A DNA stretch of 62,245 nt. It comes from Sinomonas mesophila. Its GTDB lineage: Bacteria; Actinomycetota; Actinomycetes; Actinomycetales; Micrococcaceae. This document shows, one piece after another, positions 8,224 to 16,576 of the stretch. How positions within the stretch are numbered: the first letter of the stretch is position 1; every line of letters begins with the position of its first letter. The DNA is taken from assembly GCF_001999765.1 (NCBI RefSeq), contig NZ_KV908325.1:1-62245 (forward strand). Reading direction: 5' to 3'. The position numbers were made by a program, and so were the translations under genes. Under the pieces are notes generated by a model. That model made no database searches, was not told where the DNA came from, and saw only the letters and a list, made by a program, of their open reading frames with translations.

Positions 8224-8558
8224 TGGGCGGCGTGGAGCTGCTGACGATCACGGTGCTGGCCGTGTTCGTCGGCTTCGAGGTGGTCTCGAAAGTGTCCAGC
8301 ACCCTGCACACCCCGCTGATGTCCGGGGCCAACGCGATCCACGGCATCATCCTCGTCGGGGCGATCATCGTGGCCGGACAGGCCGCGGACCCGATCGTGC
8401 TCGCGGTCGCGCTGCTTGCCGTCGTGCTCGCGACGGCGAACCTCGTCGGCGGCTTCGTCGTGACGGACCGGATGCTCGAGATGTTCCGCGGGCGCCGGCC
8501 CGGCCCGGGAGCCGGGGCAGCCGTTCCGGGGGACGCCGCGAAGGAGGTCCGCGAGTGA
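8223..8558 (+). CDS. pntAB: NAD(P) transhydrogenase alpha subunit, membrane part
   Basis: The product is 111 residues with three hydrophobic helices (LLTITVLAVFVGFEVV, then AIHGIILVGAIIVAG, then VLAVALLAVVLATANLVGG). The conserved STLHTPLMSGANAIHGI segment of domain II is present. It forms part of the proton channel together with PntB. The start overlaps the previous stop by one base, and its own stop overlaps the GTG of pntB by four bases, so the three genes are translationally coupled. Confidence 0.95.
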   Translation: MGGVELLTITVLAVFVGFEVVSKVSSTLHTPLMSGANAIHGIILVGAIIVAGQAADPIVLAVALLAVVLATANLVGGFVVTDRMLEMFRGRRPGPGAGAAVPGDAAKEVRE

Positions 8559-9937
8559 TCCTCCTCGACCCCCTCTGGACGGCGCTGCTGTACCTCCTCG
8601 CGGCAGTGTGCTTCATCCTGGCCCTCAAGGGGCTCTCGTCGCCGCGGCACGCACGCCGGGGCAACCTCGTCGGCGCGGCCGGGGCGGTCGTCGCCGTCGT
8701 CGCCGTGTTCCTCTCGGCCCGACTCGACAACATCCCGTGGATCCTCGGCTCGATCGCGCTCGGCACGGCGGTCGCGGCCCCCGTCGCGCGGCGGGTGCGG
8801 ATGACCCAGATGCCGCAGCTCGTGGCGCTGTTCAACGGCGTCGGCGGCGGCGCGGCAGCGCTCGTGGCGCTGCTCGAGCTCCCGCACGCCGCCGGGCAAG
8901 ACGACGCGTGGATGCGGCTCGCGATCGTCTTCACGCTGCTCGTCGGCGCCGTGTCCTTCGCCGGCTCGGGCGTGACGTTCGCGAAGCTCCAGGAGCTCAT
9001 GACCACCCGGCCGGTCGTGTTCCCTGGCCTCGCGGCGGTGATGGGCGCGGTGCTGCTGGCCGCGCTCGGGTGCGCGGCCGCCGTCGTGCTCCTGGGCTCC
9101 TACCCGCTGGCGCTCGCGCTGCTCGGGCTGGGTCTCGTGGCCGGCGTCCTGCTCGTCCTGCCCGTCGGAGGGGCGGACGTGCCGATCGTCATCTCGCTGC
9201 TCAACGCGTTCACGGGCCTCGCCGTCGCGGCGAGCGGGCTCGTGCTCGGGAACGTCCTGCTCGTCGTCGCGGGCACGCTCGTCGGCGCCTCCGGAACGAT
9301 CCTGACCCGGGCGATGGCGGCCGCGATGGGCCGCAGCGTGGGCGGCATCATGTTCGGCGCGTTCCGGGGAGGCTCGACGGCGGGCTCCACCGCCATGAGC
9401 GAGCGGCCCGTCCGCTCGGGCAGCCCCGAGGACGTCGCCGTGCTGCTCGGGTACGCGCAGCGGGTCATCATCGTGCCCGGGTACGGGCTCGCCGTCGCCC
9501 AGGGCCAGCACACCGCGGCCGAGCTCGCGCAGGCGCTCGAGGAACGCGGCATCGCCGTCGACTTCGCGATCCACCCCGTCGCCGGGCGCATGCCGGGGCA
9601 CATGAACGTCCTGCTGGCCGAGGCGGACGTGCCGTACGAGGCGCTCAAGGAGATGAGCGAGATCAACGGCGACTTCCGGCACGCCGACGTCGCGCTCGTG
9701 GTGGGCGCGAACGACGTCGTGAACCCCGCCGCGAAGACCACGCCCGGCTCGCCGATCTACGGGATGCCGATCCTCGAGGTCTCCGACGCGCGGCAGGTCG
9801 TGTTCCTCAAGCGCTCGATGCGGCCCGGGTTCGCGGGGATCGAGAACGAGCTGCTCTACGAGCCGCAGACCACGCTCCTGTTCGGCGACGCGAAGGAGTC
9901 GCTGACGAAGGTGCTCGCGGCGGTCAAGGGGCTGTAG
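8555..9937 (+). CDS. pntB: NAD(P) transhydrogenase beta subunit
   Basis: The protein has 460 residues: about eight transmembrane helices up to residue 260, then the NADP(H)-binding domain III with VIIVPGYGLAVAQGQHTAAEL, GRMPGHMNVLLAEADVP and ALVVGANDVVNPAA. Together with the two alpha parts it couples proton re-entry to reduction of NADP by NADH. Its start is a GTGA overlap with pntAB. The operon supplies NADPH, which may serve the reductases encoded elsewhere in the window, though no regulatory link is visible. Confidence 0.96.
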   Translation: MILLDPLWTALLYLLAAVCFILALKGLSSPRHARRGNLVGAAGAVVAVVAVFLSARLDNIPWILGSIALGTAVAAPVARRVRMTQMPQLVALFNGVGGGAAALVALLELPHAAGQDDAWMRLAIVFTLLVGAVSFAGSGVTFAKLQELMTTRPVVFPGLAAVMGAVLLAALGCAAAVVLLGSYPLALALLGLGLVAGVLLVLPVGGADVPIVISLLNAFTGLAVAASGLVLGNVLLVVAGTLVGASGTILTRAMAAAMGRSVGGIMFGAFRGGSTAGSTAMSERPVRSGSPEDVAVLLGYAQRVIIVPGYGLAVAQGQHTAAELAQALEERGIAVDFAIHPVAGRMPGHMNVLLAEADVPYEALKEMSEINGDFRHADVALVVGANDVVNPAAKTTPGSPIYGMPILEVSDARQVVFLKRSMRPGFAGIENELLYEPQTTLLFGDAKESLTKVLAAVKGL

Positions 9938-9956
9938 AGGGCGCGGCTACTGGAGC

Positions 9957-10208
9957 CTACGCCCGCCAGACCGTGGCGTCGTCGTCGACATGGATCGCCA
10001 CCCGTCCCACGCCGTTGTCCAGGTGAACCCAGAAGATGGACCCGTCGTCGGCGACCAGATCGACTGTCCCGCCGGCTACGCGGGCTGCGCCTCGCTGGAG
10101 CGTGATCCGCTCGTTCCTCGTCAGGGAAGCCCACTCGGCCGGCGGCAAGGGTTCGCCCACGGGTTGGACGGCGGTTCGGGTGGGGCCGAGCGTGCAACCG
10201 GAATTCAC
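9957..10208 (-). CDS. Small hypothetical protein (83 aa)
   Basis: The start is the GTG at 10208 (MNSGCTLGPTRT) because AAGGAG lies 8 nt upstream. The C-terminal half (GTVDLVADDGSIFWVHLDNGVGRVAIHVDDDATVW) reads as a small beta-barrel. I do not recognise a family. The gene lies 14 nt behind another small gene (10223-10471) and the two probably form an operon whose promoter region may include the GntR-type site at 10574. It converges on pntB with a 19-nt gap. Confidence 0.65.
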   Translation of the reverse strand: MNSGCTLGPTRTAVQPVGEPLPPAEWASLTRNERITLQRGAARVAGGTVDLVADDGSIFWVHLDNGVGRVAIHVDDDATVWRA

Positions 10209-10222
10209 TGTCGTATCTCCTT

Positions 10223-10471
10223 CTAGTGGCCGGGCTGGGCCGAGTCCGGGGCCGCCAAGGCCGTGTAGTGCCATTCGACGGCCAGCCCATCGTGCGGCGG
10301 CATGAGCTCGCCTCGCCGGAGTATGACGGGCGCCGAGAACTGGGACTCCGGCGCCCATGCTCCGCTGGTCGGGCAGTGTCCGCCGGTGACGGCGACCCGG
10401 TCCTCCCGCCGGAGGACGACGGGCAGGGAGGGAATGGGATGGGTAGGCGCGGGGCGCAGGAGGAGGGACAT
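10223..10471 (-). CDS. Small hypothetical protein (82 aa)
   Basis: MSLLLRPAPTHPIPSLPVVL is followed by two similar halves: VLRREDRVAVTGGHCPTSGA and ILRRGELMPPHDGLAVEWHY. The ILRRGE/VLRRED similarity suggests an internal duplication. A GGGAG box lies 5 nt before the ATG. The stop (TAG at 10223) is followed at once by the ribosome-binding site of the next small gene. No family is recognised. It lies downstream of the terminator that ends the FAD/Fe-S dehydrogenase operon. Confidence 0.55.
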   Translation of the reverse strand: MSLLLRPAPTHPIPSLPVVLRREDRVAVTGGHCPTSGAWAPESQFSAPVILRRGELMPPHDGLAVEWHYTALAAPDSAQPGH

Positions 10472-10522
10472 GCTTCTCCCGGGGGTCAGGCCGATGCGAC
10501 GTTGCACCGGCGAAGGAGGTTC

Positions 10523-10550
10523 AGAGAGCGCCGTTCTCACGGCGCTCTCT
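10523..10550 (-). terminator. Terminator of the dehydrogenase operon
   Basis: A perfect 12-bp stem (10523-10534 with 10539-10550) encloses a TCTC loop. It lies 42 nt past the stop of the leftward dehydrogenase gene. Confidence 0.75.
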
Positions 10551-10573
10551 CAGTGTGCTCCCGCTATTTCCCT

Positions 10574-10585
10574 ATTGTCAACAAT
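10574..10585 (-). promoter_or_regulatory. GntR-type operator candidate (copy 1)
   Basis: On the minus strand this reads ATTGTTGACAAT, a 12-bp dyad with a TTGACA -35-like core. The identical 11-mer ATTGTTGACAA recurs at 16359, 23215 and 47380. Here it lies between the stop of the FAD/Fe-S dehydrogenase gene (10592) and its terminator, so it most likely serves the two small genes at 10471-9957. No good -10 box is visible at 17 nt. Confidence 0.5.
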
Positions 10586-10591
10586 CTGCAA

Positions 10592-13510
10592 TCAACTACT
10601 TTGCGGATCGAGGAGCTCGGCGAGGTGCTTGCTCTCACGCTCGGGGTCGAGCTGCTTCACCTGCATCGAGCAGCTGAACCCGTCGGCCAGAACAGGGGTG
10701 TCGGCGTCGGTCCTGGCGAGGGCCGGGGCGAGGGCCTGCTGGGCGACCTTCATCGAGACGTCGTAGTGCTCGGCCTCGAAGCCGAAGTTTCCGGCGACGC
10801 CGCAGCAGCCGGTGGCCTCGGAGACGTCCGCGACGCCCAGGGAGGCGAGGGCCTTGCGCTGGACGGTGGCGCCGAAGGTCGAGTACTCGTGGCAGTGCGT
10901 CTGCACGGTCACGGACTCGGGCACCTGCCGGGGCTTCCAGCCGGCGGCGGCCCAGTCGGTGACGGCCTCGGCGAAGCTGCGGATCCGGTGGGAGACCCGC
11001 TCGGCGGCCTCGGTGCCGAGGAGCTCGGGTGCCTCCTTCTTCAGGGCCGCGGCACAGCTGGGCTCGATGACGACGATCGGCGCATCGCTGCCGTCGTCGA
11101 GCTTCGCCACGGCCTTGGCGAGTGAGGCCTTGGCGGTGTCGAGCTGGCCGGTGGAGATCCACGTGAGGCCGCAGCAGGCGTCGGCCTCGCACGCGACGGT
11201 GCGGCCGGTGTCGGCGACGACGCGGGCGGCGGCTCCGGCGACCTCGGGCCGGAAGCCCTTCGTGAAGGAGTCGACGAACAGCACGACGTCGGCCCCGCCC
11301 GCCGTCGTCCGCCCGCGCGCCGTCGTCTGCTCGACTCCGGCGAGCTCCCTTCGGAGCGCGCGCCGGGAGGCGAACTTGGGCAGTGCGCGCTCGGTGGTGA
11401 GGCCGCCGAGCTTGGCGACGACCTTGCCCAGGGGCGTGGCGAGGACGGCGTTGACGAGCGGGCTCACGTGCACGGTGATCTTGAGCCAGAACGGCAGCCA
11501 GCCGAGGGAGTAGTGCGACATGGGCCGCACGCGCCCCTCGTAATAGTGCGAGAAGAACTCGGACTTGTAGGTGGCCATGTCCACGCCGGCGGGGCAGTCG
11601 TTCGAGCAGGCCTTGCAGGCCAGGCACAGGTCCAGGGCCTCGCGGACGTCCTGGGACTTCCAGCCCTCGTCGATGCTGCGGGCTCCGCGGACCATGTCCT
11701 GCAGGACGCGGGAGCGGCCTCGGGTGGAGTCCTTCTCGTCGCCGGTCGCGCGGTAGCTCGGGCACATGACGCCGCCGGCGTCGGAGCGGCAGCGGCCGAC
11801 GCCGATGCAGGCCTGGACGGCGTGCACCCACGGGTCGGCCCCGGCGCGCTCGGCCTCGGCGGGCCGGAGCTCGAAGTGCGTGCGCCACTCGCGGTCGGGC
11901 ACGCCCTCGAGGGCGAGGTTCGCGTCGATCGGGTCGGGGTCGGTGAGCGAGCCGGGGTTGAGCAGGCCCGTGGGGTCCCAGATCCGGCGGTACTCCTCGA
12001 ACGCGGCGATGAGCGTCGGGGAGTACATGGCGGGGAGGAACTCCGAGCGGGACCGGCCGTCGCCGTGCTCGCCGGAGAGTGAGCCGCCGTGGCGGACGAC
12101 GAGCTCGGCGGCCGCGGCGGTGAACTTCCGGTAGATTCTCCGGCCCTCGTCGCTGCGGAGGTCGTAGGTGATGCGGATGTGCATGCAGCCGGCGCCGAAG
12201 TGGCCGTACATGATGCCGGTCAGGCCGTGCTCGGCGAGCAGGAGCCGGAAGTCGGCGAGGTAGTCGGCGAGGTCCGCGGGGGCGACGGCGGAGTCCTCCC
12301 ACCCCGCGAGGGACTCGCCGCCGCTGGCCGGGCGCGAGGACAGGCCCGCGCCGTCCTCGCGGACTCGCCAGAGCGTGGCCCGCTCGAGCGGGTCGGGCAC
12401 CGCGCGCCCGTCGACCATCCTGCCGTTGGCGCGGAGCCGCTCGATCAGCCGGTCGGCGTCGGCCGCGACGTCCTCCGGCCGGTCCCCGTCGAGGTCGACG
12501 TAGAGGAAGGCCTTGCCCCGGGGCAGGCCCAGGACGGAGTCGTCGCCGCGGCGCAGCCGCATCGTGTCCACGATGGCCTCGTCGATTCCCTCGACGGCCG
12601 CCGGGCTGAACTCGAGGATCGTCGTGATGTCGCGCGCGGCGTCGACGACGTCCGCGTAGCCCAGGCACACGAGGAGCGCGCTGGGTGACTTCGGCGCGAG
12701 CCTCATCCGGGCCCGCACGACGATCGCGCACGTGCCCTCGGAGCCGACGAGCGCCCGCGCGGCGTTGAACCCGCCCTCGGGCAGCAGGTGCGCGAGGTGG
12801 TAGCCGGACACCTGCCGCTGGATGCGACCGAGCTCGGTGCGGAACGGGCCCAGGTTCCGCTGGGCCAGCCCCCTGAGCTCCTCCGCCAGGTCGAAGGCCC
12901 GCGAGACCGAGTAGGCGTCCCCGGGATCGGTGGCGCGCAGACCGCCGTCGTACGCGGTGAGCCGCGCGCCGTCGAGCGTGACGATGTCGAGCTCGGCCAC
13001 GTGGTCCGACGTGCGGCCGTAGCGCACGGAGTGGTTCCCACAGGCGTCGTTGCCGACGGCGCCGCCCACCGTCGCGCGGTTCTTCGACGACGGGTCCGGG
13101 GCGAAGGTCAGCGCCCCGCCCGTGGCGCGCTCGACCTCGCGGCTGAGCACGGCGAGCACGACGCCGGGGTCGACGTCCGCCGTCCCGGACTCCTCGTCGA
13201 TCGCGTGGATCCTGTCCATGTGCCGCGAGAAGTCCAGCACGATGCCCGGGCCGACGGCGTTGCCGGCCATTGACGTTCCCCCGCCGCGGCTGATTACCGG
13301 CACGCCCGTCTCCCGGCACGCCCGCATGACGGCGACGACGTCGTCGACGCTGCGCGGGAAGACCACCCCGACGGGGGGCACCCGGTAGTTGGACGCGTCG
13401 TACGAGTAGGCGGCCAGCCGGTGCCCGGAGGCCTCCACGGGCACGCCCGCGGCCTCGAGCACCGGGATCACGGCCGCCGGATCCACGGCGGGGAGAACGT
13501 CAGCGGTCAT
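10592..13510 (-). CDS. FAD-binding and 4Fe-4S-binding dehydrogenase (D-2-hydroxyglutarate dehydrogenase-like, YdiJ type)
   Basis: This large fusion has 972 residues. The N-terminal half is a PCMH-type FAD domain (GGGTSMAGNAVGPGIVLDFS, NRATVGGAVGNDACGNHSVR) followed by the FAD-oxidase C domain. The middle has cysteine clusters (CIGVGRC, then CLACKACSNDCPAG), and the C-terminus has CCG-type motifs (EADACCGLTW, TGCCGVAGNFGFE). The layout matches E. coli YdiJ, a D-2-hydroxyglutarate dehydrogenase, and D-lactate dehydrogenases of the same build. The ATG at 13510 lies 4 nt after the stop of the aminotransferase gene, so the two are coupled. The exact substrate is an inference. Confidence 0.85.
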   Translation of the reverse strand: MTADVLPAVDPAAVIPVLEAAGVPVEASGHRLAAYSYDASNYRVPPVGVVFPRSVDDVVAVMRACRETGVPVISRGGGTSMAGNAVGPGIVLDFSRHMDRIHAIDEESGTADVDPGVVLAVLSREVERATGGALTFAPDPSSKNRATVGGAVGNDACGNHSVRYGRTSDHVAELDIVTLDGARLTAYDGGLRATDPGDAYSVSRAFDLAEELRGLAQRNLGPFRTELGRIQRQVSGYHLAHLLPEGGFNAARALVGSEGTCAIVVRARMRLAPKSPSALLVCLGYADVVDAARDITTILEFSPAAVEGIDEAIVDTMRLRRGDDSVLGLPRGKAFLYVDLDGDRPEDVAADADRLIERLRANGRMVDGRAVPDPLERATLWRVREDGAGLSSRPASGGESLAGWEDSAVAPADLADYLADFRLLLAEHGLTGIMYGHFGAGCMHIRITYDLRSDEGRRIYRKFTAAAAELVVRHGGSLSGEHGDGRSRSEFLPAMYSPTLIAAFEEYRRIWDPTGLLNPGSLTDPDPIDANLALEGVPDREWRTHFELRPAEAERAGADPWVHAVQACIGVGRCRSDAGGVMCPSYRATGDEKDSTRGRSRVLQDMVRGARSIDEGWKSQDVREALDLCLACKACSNDCPAGVDMATYKSEFFSHYYEGRVRPMSHYSLGWLPFWLKITVHVSPLVNAVLATPLGKVVAKLGGLTTERALPKFASRRALRRELAGVEQTTARGRTTAGGADVVLFVDSFTKGFRPEVAGAAARVVADTGRTVACEADACCGLTWISTGQLDTAKASLAKAVAKLDDGSDAPIVVIEPSCAAALKKEAPELLGTEAAERVSHRIRSFAEAVTDWAAAGWKPRQVPESVTVQTHCHEYSTFGATVQRKALASLGVADVSEATGCCGVAGNFGFEAEHYDVSMKVAQQALAPALARTDADTPVLADGFSCSMQVKQLDPERESKHLAELLDPQSS

Positions 13511-13514
13511 CGGA

Positions 13515-14804
13515 TCAGGCCCCGACTCCCGCAGCAACCGGCTGAGCGGCAGCATCGACAACCGCGCCCACGGCCGCCTCGAAGCGCTCGAGGCCCGACG
13601 CGATCTCCACCTCGGTGACCACGAGGGCGGGGATGAGCCGGACGACGTTGCCCTCCGGCCCGCAGGTGAGGGTCAGGAGGCCCTCCGAGATGGCGGCCTG
13701 CTGCACCGCGGCCGCCGTCGCGGAATCCGCCGACCCGTCCGGTGCCGTGAATTCGATCCCGGCCATGAGGCCGATGCCGCGGACGTTCCCGATCACCGGG
13801 AAGCGGGTCTGGATGTCCGCCAGGCCGGCCAGGAGCTGGTTGCCGCGGAGGCGGGCGTTCTCGACGAGCCCCTCCTCCTTGATCACCTGGAGGGTCGCCA
13901 CGCCGGCGGCCGCGGCGACGGCGTTGCCGCCGTAGGTGCCGCCCTGCGAGCCGGGCCACGCCTTCGACATCGTCTCGGTGGACGCTGCGATGGCCGAGAT
14001 CGGGAAGCCCGAGGCGATGCCCTTGGCCGTGATGATGATGTCCGGCGAGGAGCTCGAGTGCTGGTGGCCCCAGAACTTGCCGGTGCGTCCCACACCGGCC
14101 TGGACCTCGTCGAAGATGAGCTTGATGCCGTGGCGGTCTGCGCGCTCGCGCAGGCCGTCCATGAAGGCCGGAGGCGTGGGGATGTAGCCGCCGTCACCGA
14201 GGGCCGGCTCGATGAGGAAGGCGGCCGTGTCCTCGGGCGCGGTGCGGGTCTTGAGGAGGTAGTCGAGCTCCTTGAGAGCGAACTCGACGGCGGTGGCCTC
14301 GTCCATGCCGTAGCGGTAGGCGTACGGGAACGCGGCCATGTGCACGCCGGCCATGAGCGGGGAGAAGCCCGCGGAGAACTTGGTCCCGGCCGTGGTGAGG
14401 GACGCGGCGGCGACCGTGCGGCCGTGGAAGCCGCCCTGGAAGACGACGATGTTCGGGCGGCCGGTGGCCATGCGGGCGAGCCGGACGGCCGCCTCGACGG
14501 CCTCGGAGCCGGAGTTCGCGTAGAAGACGGAGTCGAGGCCGGCCGGGAGGACCTCGCCGAGCTTCTCCGTGAGCTCGAGGAGGGGCTTGTGCATCACCGT
14601 CGTGTACTGGGCGTGAATGATCTTGCCGACCTGCTCGCGGGCGGCGGCGACGACCTTGGGGTGGCAGTGGCCGGTGCTGGTCACGCCGATGCCGGTCGTG
14701 AAGTCCAGGTAGGGCTCGCCGTCGGTGCCGAAGATCCAGCTGCCGAGGGCGTGGTCGACGACGACCGGCGTCGCCTGCTTGAGGAGGGGGCTCAGAGTGG
14801 CCAT
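13515..14804 (-). CDS. Class-III PLP aminotransferase (GabT-like)
   Basis: The protein has 429 residues. FDEVQAGVGRTGKFW is the class-III signature that stacks on PLP, and the PLP lysine is in ITAKGIASGFPISA. ANSGSEAVEAAVRLAR and GGFHGRT are also typical. GABA or ornithine/acetylornithine type amino donors are likely with 2-oxoglutarate as acceptor. It sits in a leftward operon: GntR, haloacid dehalogenase, this gene, then the FAD/Fe-S dehydrogenase. A link with putA-driven proline or GABA catabolism upstream is plausible but not shown. Confidence 0.88.
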   Translation of the reverse strand: MATLSPLLKQATPVVVDHALGSWIFGTDGEPYLDFTTGIGVTSTGHCHPKVVAAAREQVGKIIHAQYTTVMHKPLLELTEKLGEVLPAGLDSVFYANSGSEAVEAAVRLARMATGRPNIVVFQGGFHGRTVAAASLTTAGTKFSAGFSPLMAGVHMAAFPYAYRYGMDEATAVEFALKELDYLLKTRTAPEDTAAFLIEPALGDGGYIPTPPAFMDGLRERADRHGIKLIFDEVQAGVGRTGKFWGHQHSSSSPDIIITAKGIASGFPISAIAASTETMSKAWPGSQGGTYGGNAVAAAAGVATLQVIKEEGLVENARLRGNQLLAGLADIQTRFPVIGNVRGIGLMAGIEFTAPDGSADSATAAAVQQAAISEGLLTLTCGPEGNVVRLIPALVVTEVEIASGLERFEAAVGAVVDAAAQPVAAGVGA

Positions 14805-14911
14805 AGTTCTACCTACTTTGTGTCAGAGAGGGGTGCGGCCAGCACCTCGAGACGCTCCGGCAGGGAGGGTCGGAGGCGGCGGAGGTGCTGGCCGCGGCTG
14901 AAGGGGTCCGG

Positions 14912-15628
14912 TCAGACGGCTGTGGCTGGCTGCGGGACCGCGGCGATGGCGAAGTCTGCCATCGAATTGAAGGTCCACTCGGCGTGGATGTCGGCGCCGG
15001 GGTCGGGCGTTGCGCCCCAGCCGGGCCGATCATGGCGGCGGTTGATCCACACGCCCTTGAGGCCGGCGTGCTTGGCGGGGACGTGGTCGTGGAACAGGCT
15101 CTGCGCCACGTGCAGGACCTTGAGGCCCTGGCCGTCCACGTATTCCTTGAGCGCGTCGAAGTTCTTCTGGGACGGCTTGTAGCTGCCGACCTCCTCCGCG
15201 GTGATGATGCGGTCGAACTCGACGCCGAGGCGGGCGTTGCTGGCCTCGAAGCTCCTCCTGTCGATGTTGGAGAGGATGATGAGGGCGAAGCGCGTGCCGA
15301 GCCTCGTGAGAGCTTCCGCCGAATCCGGGAAGGCCGGCCAGTCGGGGACCGACGAGCCCAGCCGTGCGGCGTCTTCCTCCGAGACGGGGATGCCGAGCTT
15401 GGCGCCCGTGGCACGGAAGGCCTCGGCGAGGACCTGGGGGTAGAGGGCGGCCGGGTTCTCCCGCTCCACGCGGGCCTCTTCGTCCGCGTAGGCCAGGAGG
15501 AGATCCTCGTCGGTCAGCTCAGGGCGTGCGGCGCGGCCCCACGGGCCCAGGACGGCTGCGATGCCGGCCTCCCAGTCGATGAGCGTGCCGTAGCAGTCGA
15601 AGCTGAGGGCATCGAATTCTTCGAACAT
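14912..15628 (-). CDS. Haloacid dehalogenase type II (HAD superfamily hydrolase)
   Basis: The product has 238 residues. The nucleophile motif is FDCYGTLIDW (Asp in motif I), ILSNIDRRSF supplies motif II, and EEVGSYKPSQKNF supplies the motif III lysine. Together with the length this matches L-2-haloacid dehalogenase type II, although many such genes act on phosphates or unknown metabolites. It lies 43 nt behind the GntR gene and before the aminotransferase gene, so it probably belongs to the same pathway, perhaps as repair or phosphatase enzyme. Confidence 0.85.
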   Translation of the reverse strand: MFEEFDALSFDCYGTLIDWEAGIAAVLGPWGRAARPELTDEDLLLAYADEEARVERENPAALYPQVLAEAFRATGAKLGIPVSEEDAARLGSSVPDWPAFPDSAEALTRLGTRFALIILSNIDRRSFEASNARLGVEFDRIITAEEVGSYKPSQKNFDALKEYVDGQGLKVLHVAQSLFHDHVPAKHAGLKGVWINRRHDRPGWGATPDPGADIHAEWTFNSMADFAIAAVPQPATAV

Positions 15629-15670
15629 GTGCTTCCCTTCGGCTTGTGCGGTCGTGTCGGACGGGACTGG

Positions 15671-16333
15671 TTACCCGTGGAGGTGGAGCAGCCGCCCCAA
15701 GGCGTCCTCCTTGTGCAGTTCCAGCCGCCGCATCGCGAGATCCTCGTTCCCCTCGCGGATCGCCTCGGCGATCCCGCGGTGTTCGGAGACACGGATCGAC
15801 TCGTCGTTGTACCGTCCCTCGAGCCGGTTGAGGCACATCCGCGTTTCGGTGAGCAGGGTTGCGTGCATGCGCGAGAGCCTCGGGCTGGCCGCCATCTCGA
15901 CGAGCTTCTCGTGGAAGGCGATGTCCGCCTCTGACATGGCCCCGAGGTCTTCCGCCGTGCTGGCCTCCGCCATCCGCTCCACGCAGCGCAGCAGCTCATC
16001 GCCAGCGCGAAGGCGATCACGGGAGCAGAGCAGCAACGCCGCAGACTTCTCCACAGCAGTCCGCGCCTCATAGATGTCGAGGAGGTCTTCCGCCTCGAAC
16101 TCCGAGACGAAGACCCCCTTGTTCCGGATGCTGACGACGAGGCCTTCCTGGGTCAGGCGCTGGATCGCCTCGCGGACCGGCCCCCGGCTCACACCGAGCT
16201 CATGCGCGATCTCCATCTCGACCAGCTGCTCACCGGGCGCGAGCGCGCCCTCGGCGATGTGCTGCCTGAGCTGGGCCGCGATGAGGCACGGCGTGGACTC
16301 CCGCGCGATGGGCTGGAGGGGGCGACTGTTCAT
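15671..16333 (-). CDS. GntR-family regulator, FCD type (paralogue A)
   Basis: The protein has 220 residues. The winged helix has the family core LAPGEQLVEMEIAHELGVSR followed by GPVREAIQRL; the C-terminal helical FCD domain contains the metal/ligand residues of DIAFHEKL and EHRGIAEAI. It is strikingly similar along its whole length to the GntR protein at 46669-47352 (for example the shared SPRLSRMHATLLTET). It is probably an autoregulated repressor: a copy of ATTGTTGACAA lies 26 nt upstream of its ATG. It heads the dehalogenase/aminotransferase/dehydrogenase operon. Confidence 0.88.
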   Translation of the reverse strand: MNSRPLQPIARESTPCLIAAQLRQHIAEGALAPGEQLVEMEIAHELGVSRGPVREAIQRLTQEGLVVSIRNKGVFVSEFEAEDLLDIYEARTAVEKSAALLLCSRDRLRAGDELLRCVERMAEASTAEDLGAMSEADIAFHEKLVEMAASPRLSRMHATLLTETRMCLNRLEGRYNDESIRVSEHRGIAEAIREGNEDLAMRRLELHKEDALGRLLHLHG

Positions 16334-16358
16334 GCTGCCCTTCCTGACGGCAATCAAG

Positions 16359-16370
16359 GTTGTCAACAAT
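16359..16370 (-). promoter_or_regulatory. GntR-type operator candidate (copy 2), with -10 box
   Basis: On the minus strand the sequence reads TACGATTGTTGACAAC: a TACGAT -10-like box joined to the TTGTTGACAA dyad. The same joined arrangement is found before the paralogous GntR gene (TATGATTGTTGACAAG near 47380-47396). A repressor bound here would cover the transcription start. Autoregulation of paralogue A is the likely role. Confidence 0.6.
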
Positions 16371-16418
16371 CGTACAGTAGACAGGTGGGGCCTCCGCAAG
16401 AGTCTTCCGCCACGCATT

Positions 16419-16448
16419 TGCGGCCCCGGACTTTCGTCCGGGGCCGCA
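16419..16448 (-). terminator. Terminator hairpin
   Basis: A perfect 13-bp stem (16419-16431 with 16436-16448) has a TTTC loop. It lies downstream of the second GntR gene (16577-17215) and upstream of paralogue A, separating the two transcripts. Confidence 0.75.
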
Positions 16449-16472
16449 GGCTGTCCCGCAGGGCAGGGGCAA

Positions 16473-16571
16473 TCGGGTACGGATCTCGACGCCGAAATGG
16501 GCTTTCGGGTACACGAGCGGCGCCCGTCGCTGTACCCGGAATCCGCTTTTGGCGACGAGATACGTACCCGA
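16473..16571. repeat. Long imperfect inverted repeat (41-bp arms)
   Basis: The left arm 16473-16513 and right arm 16531-16571 are about 80% complementary, with a 17-bp centre. Both arms begin and end in a GGGTAC/GTACCC block. The repeat starts 6 nt after the stop codon of the leftward GntR gene. In RNA it would form a long bulged hairpin. A degenerate mobile element (MITE-like) or a processing/attenuation structure are both possible. Confidence 0.7.
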
Positions 16572-16576
16572 AAGGG

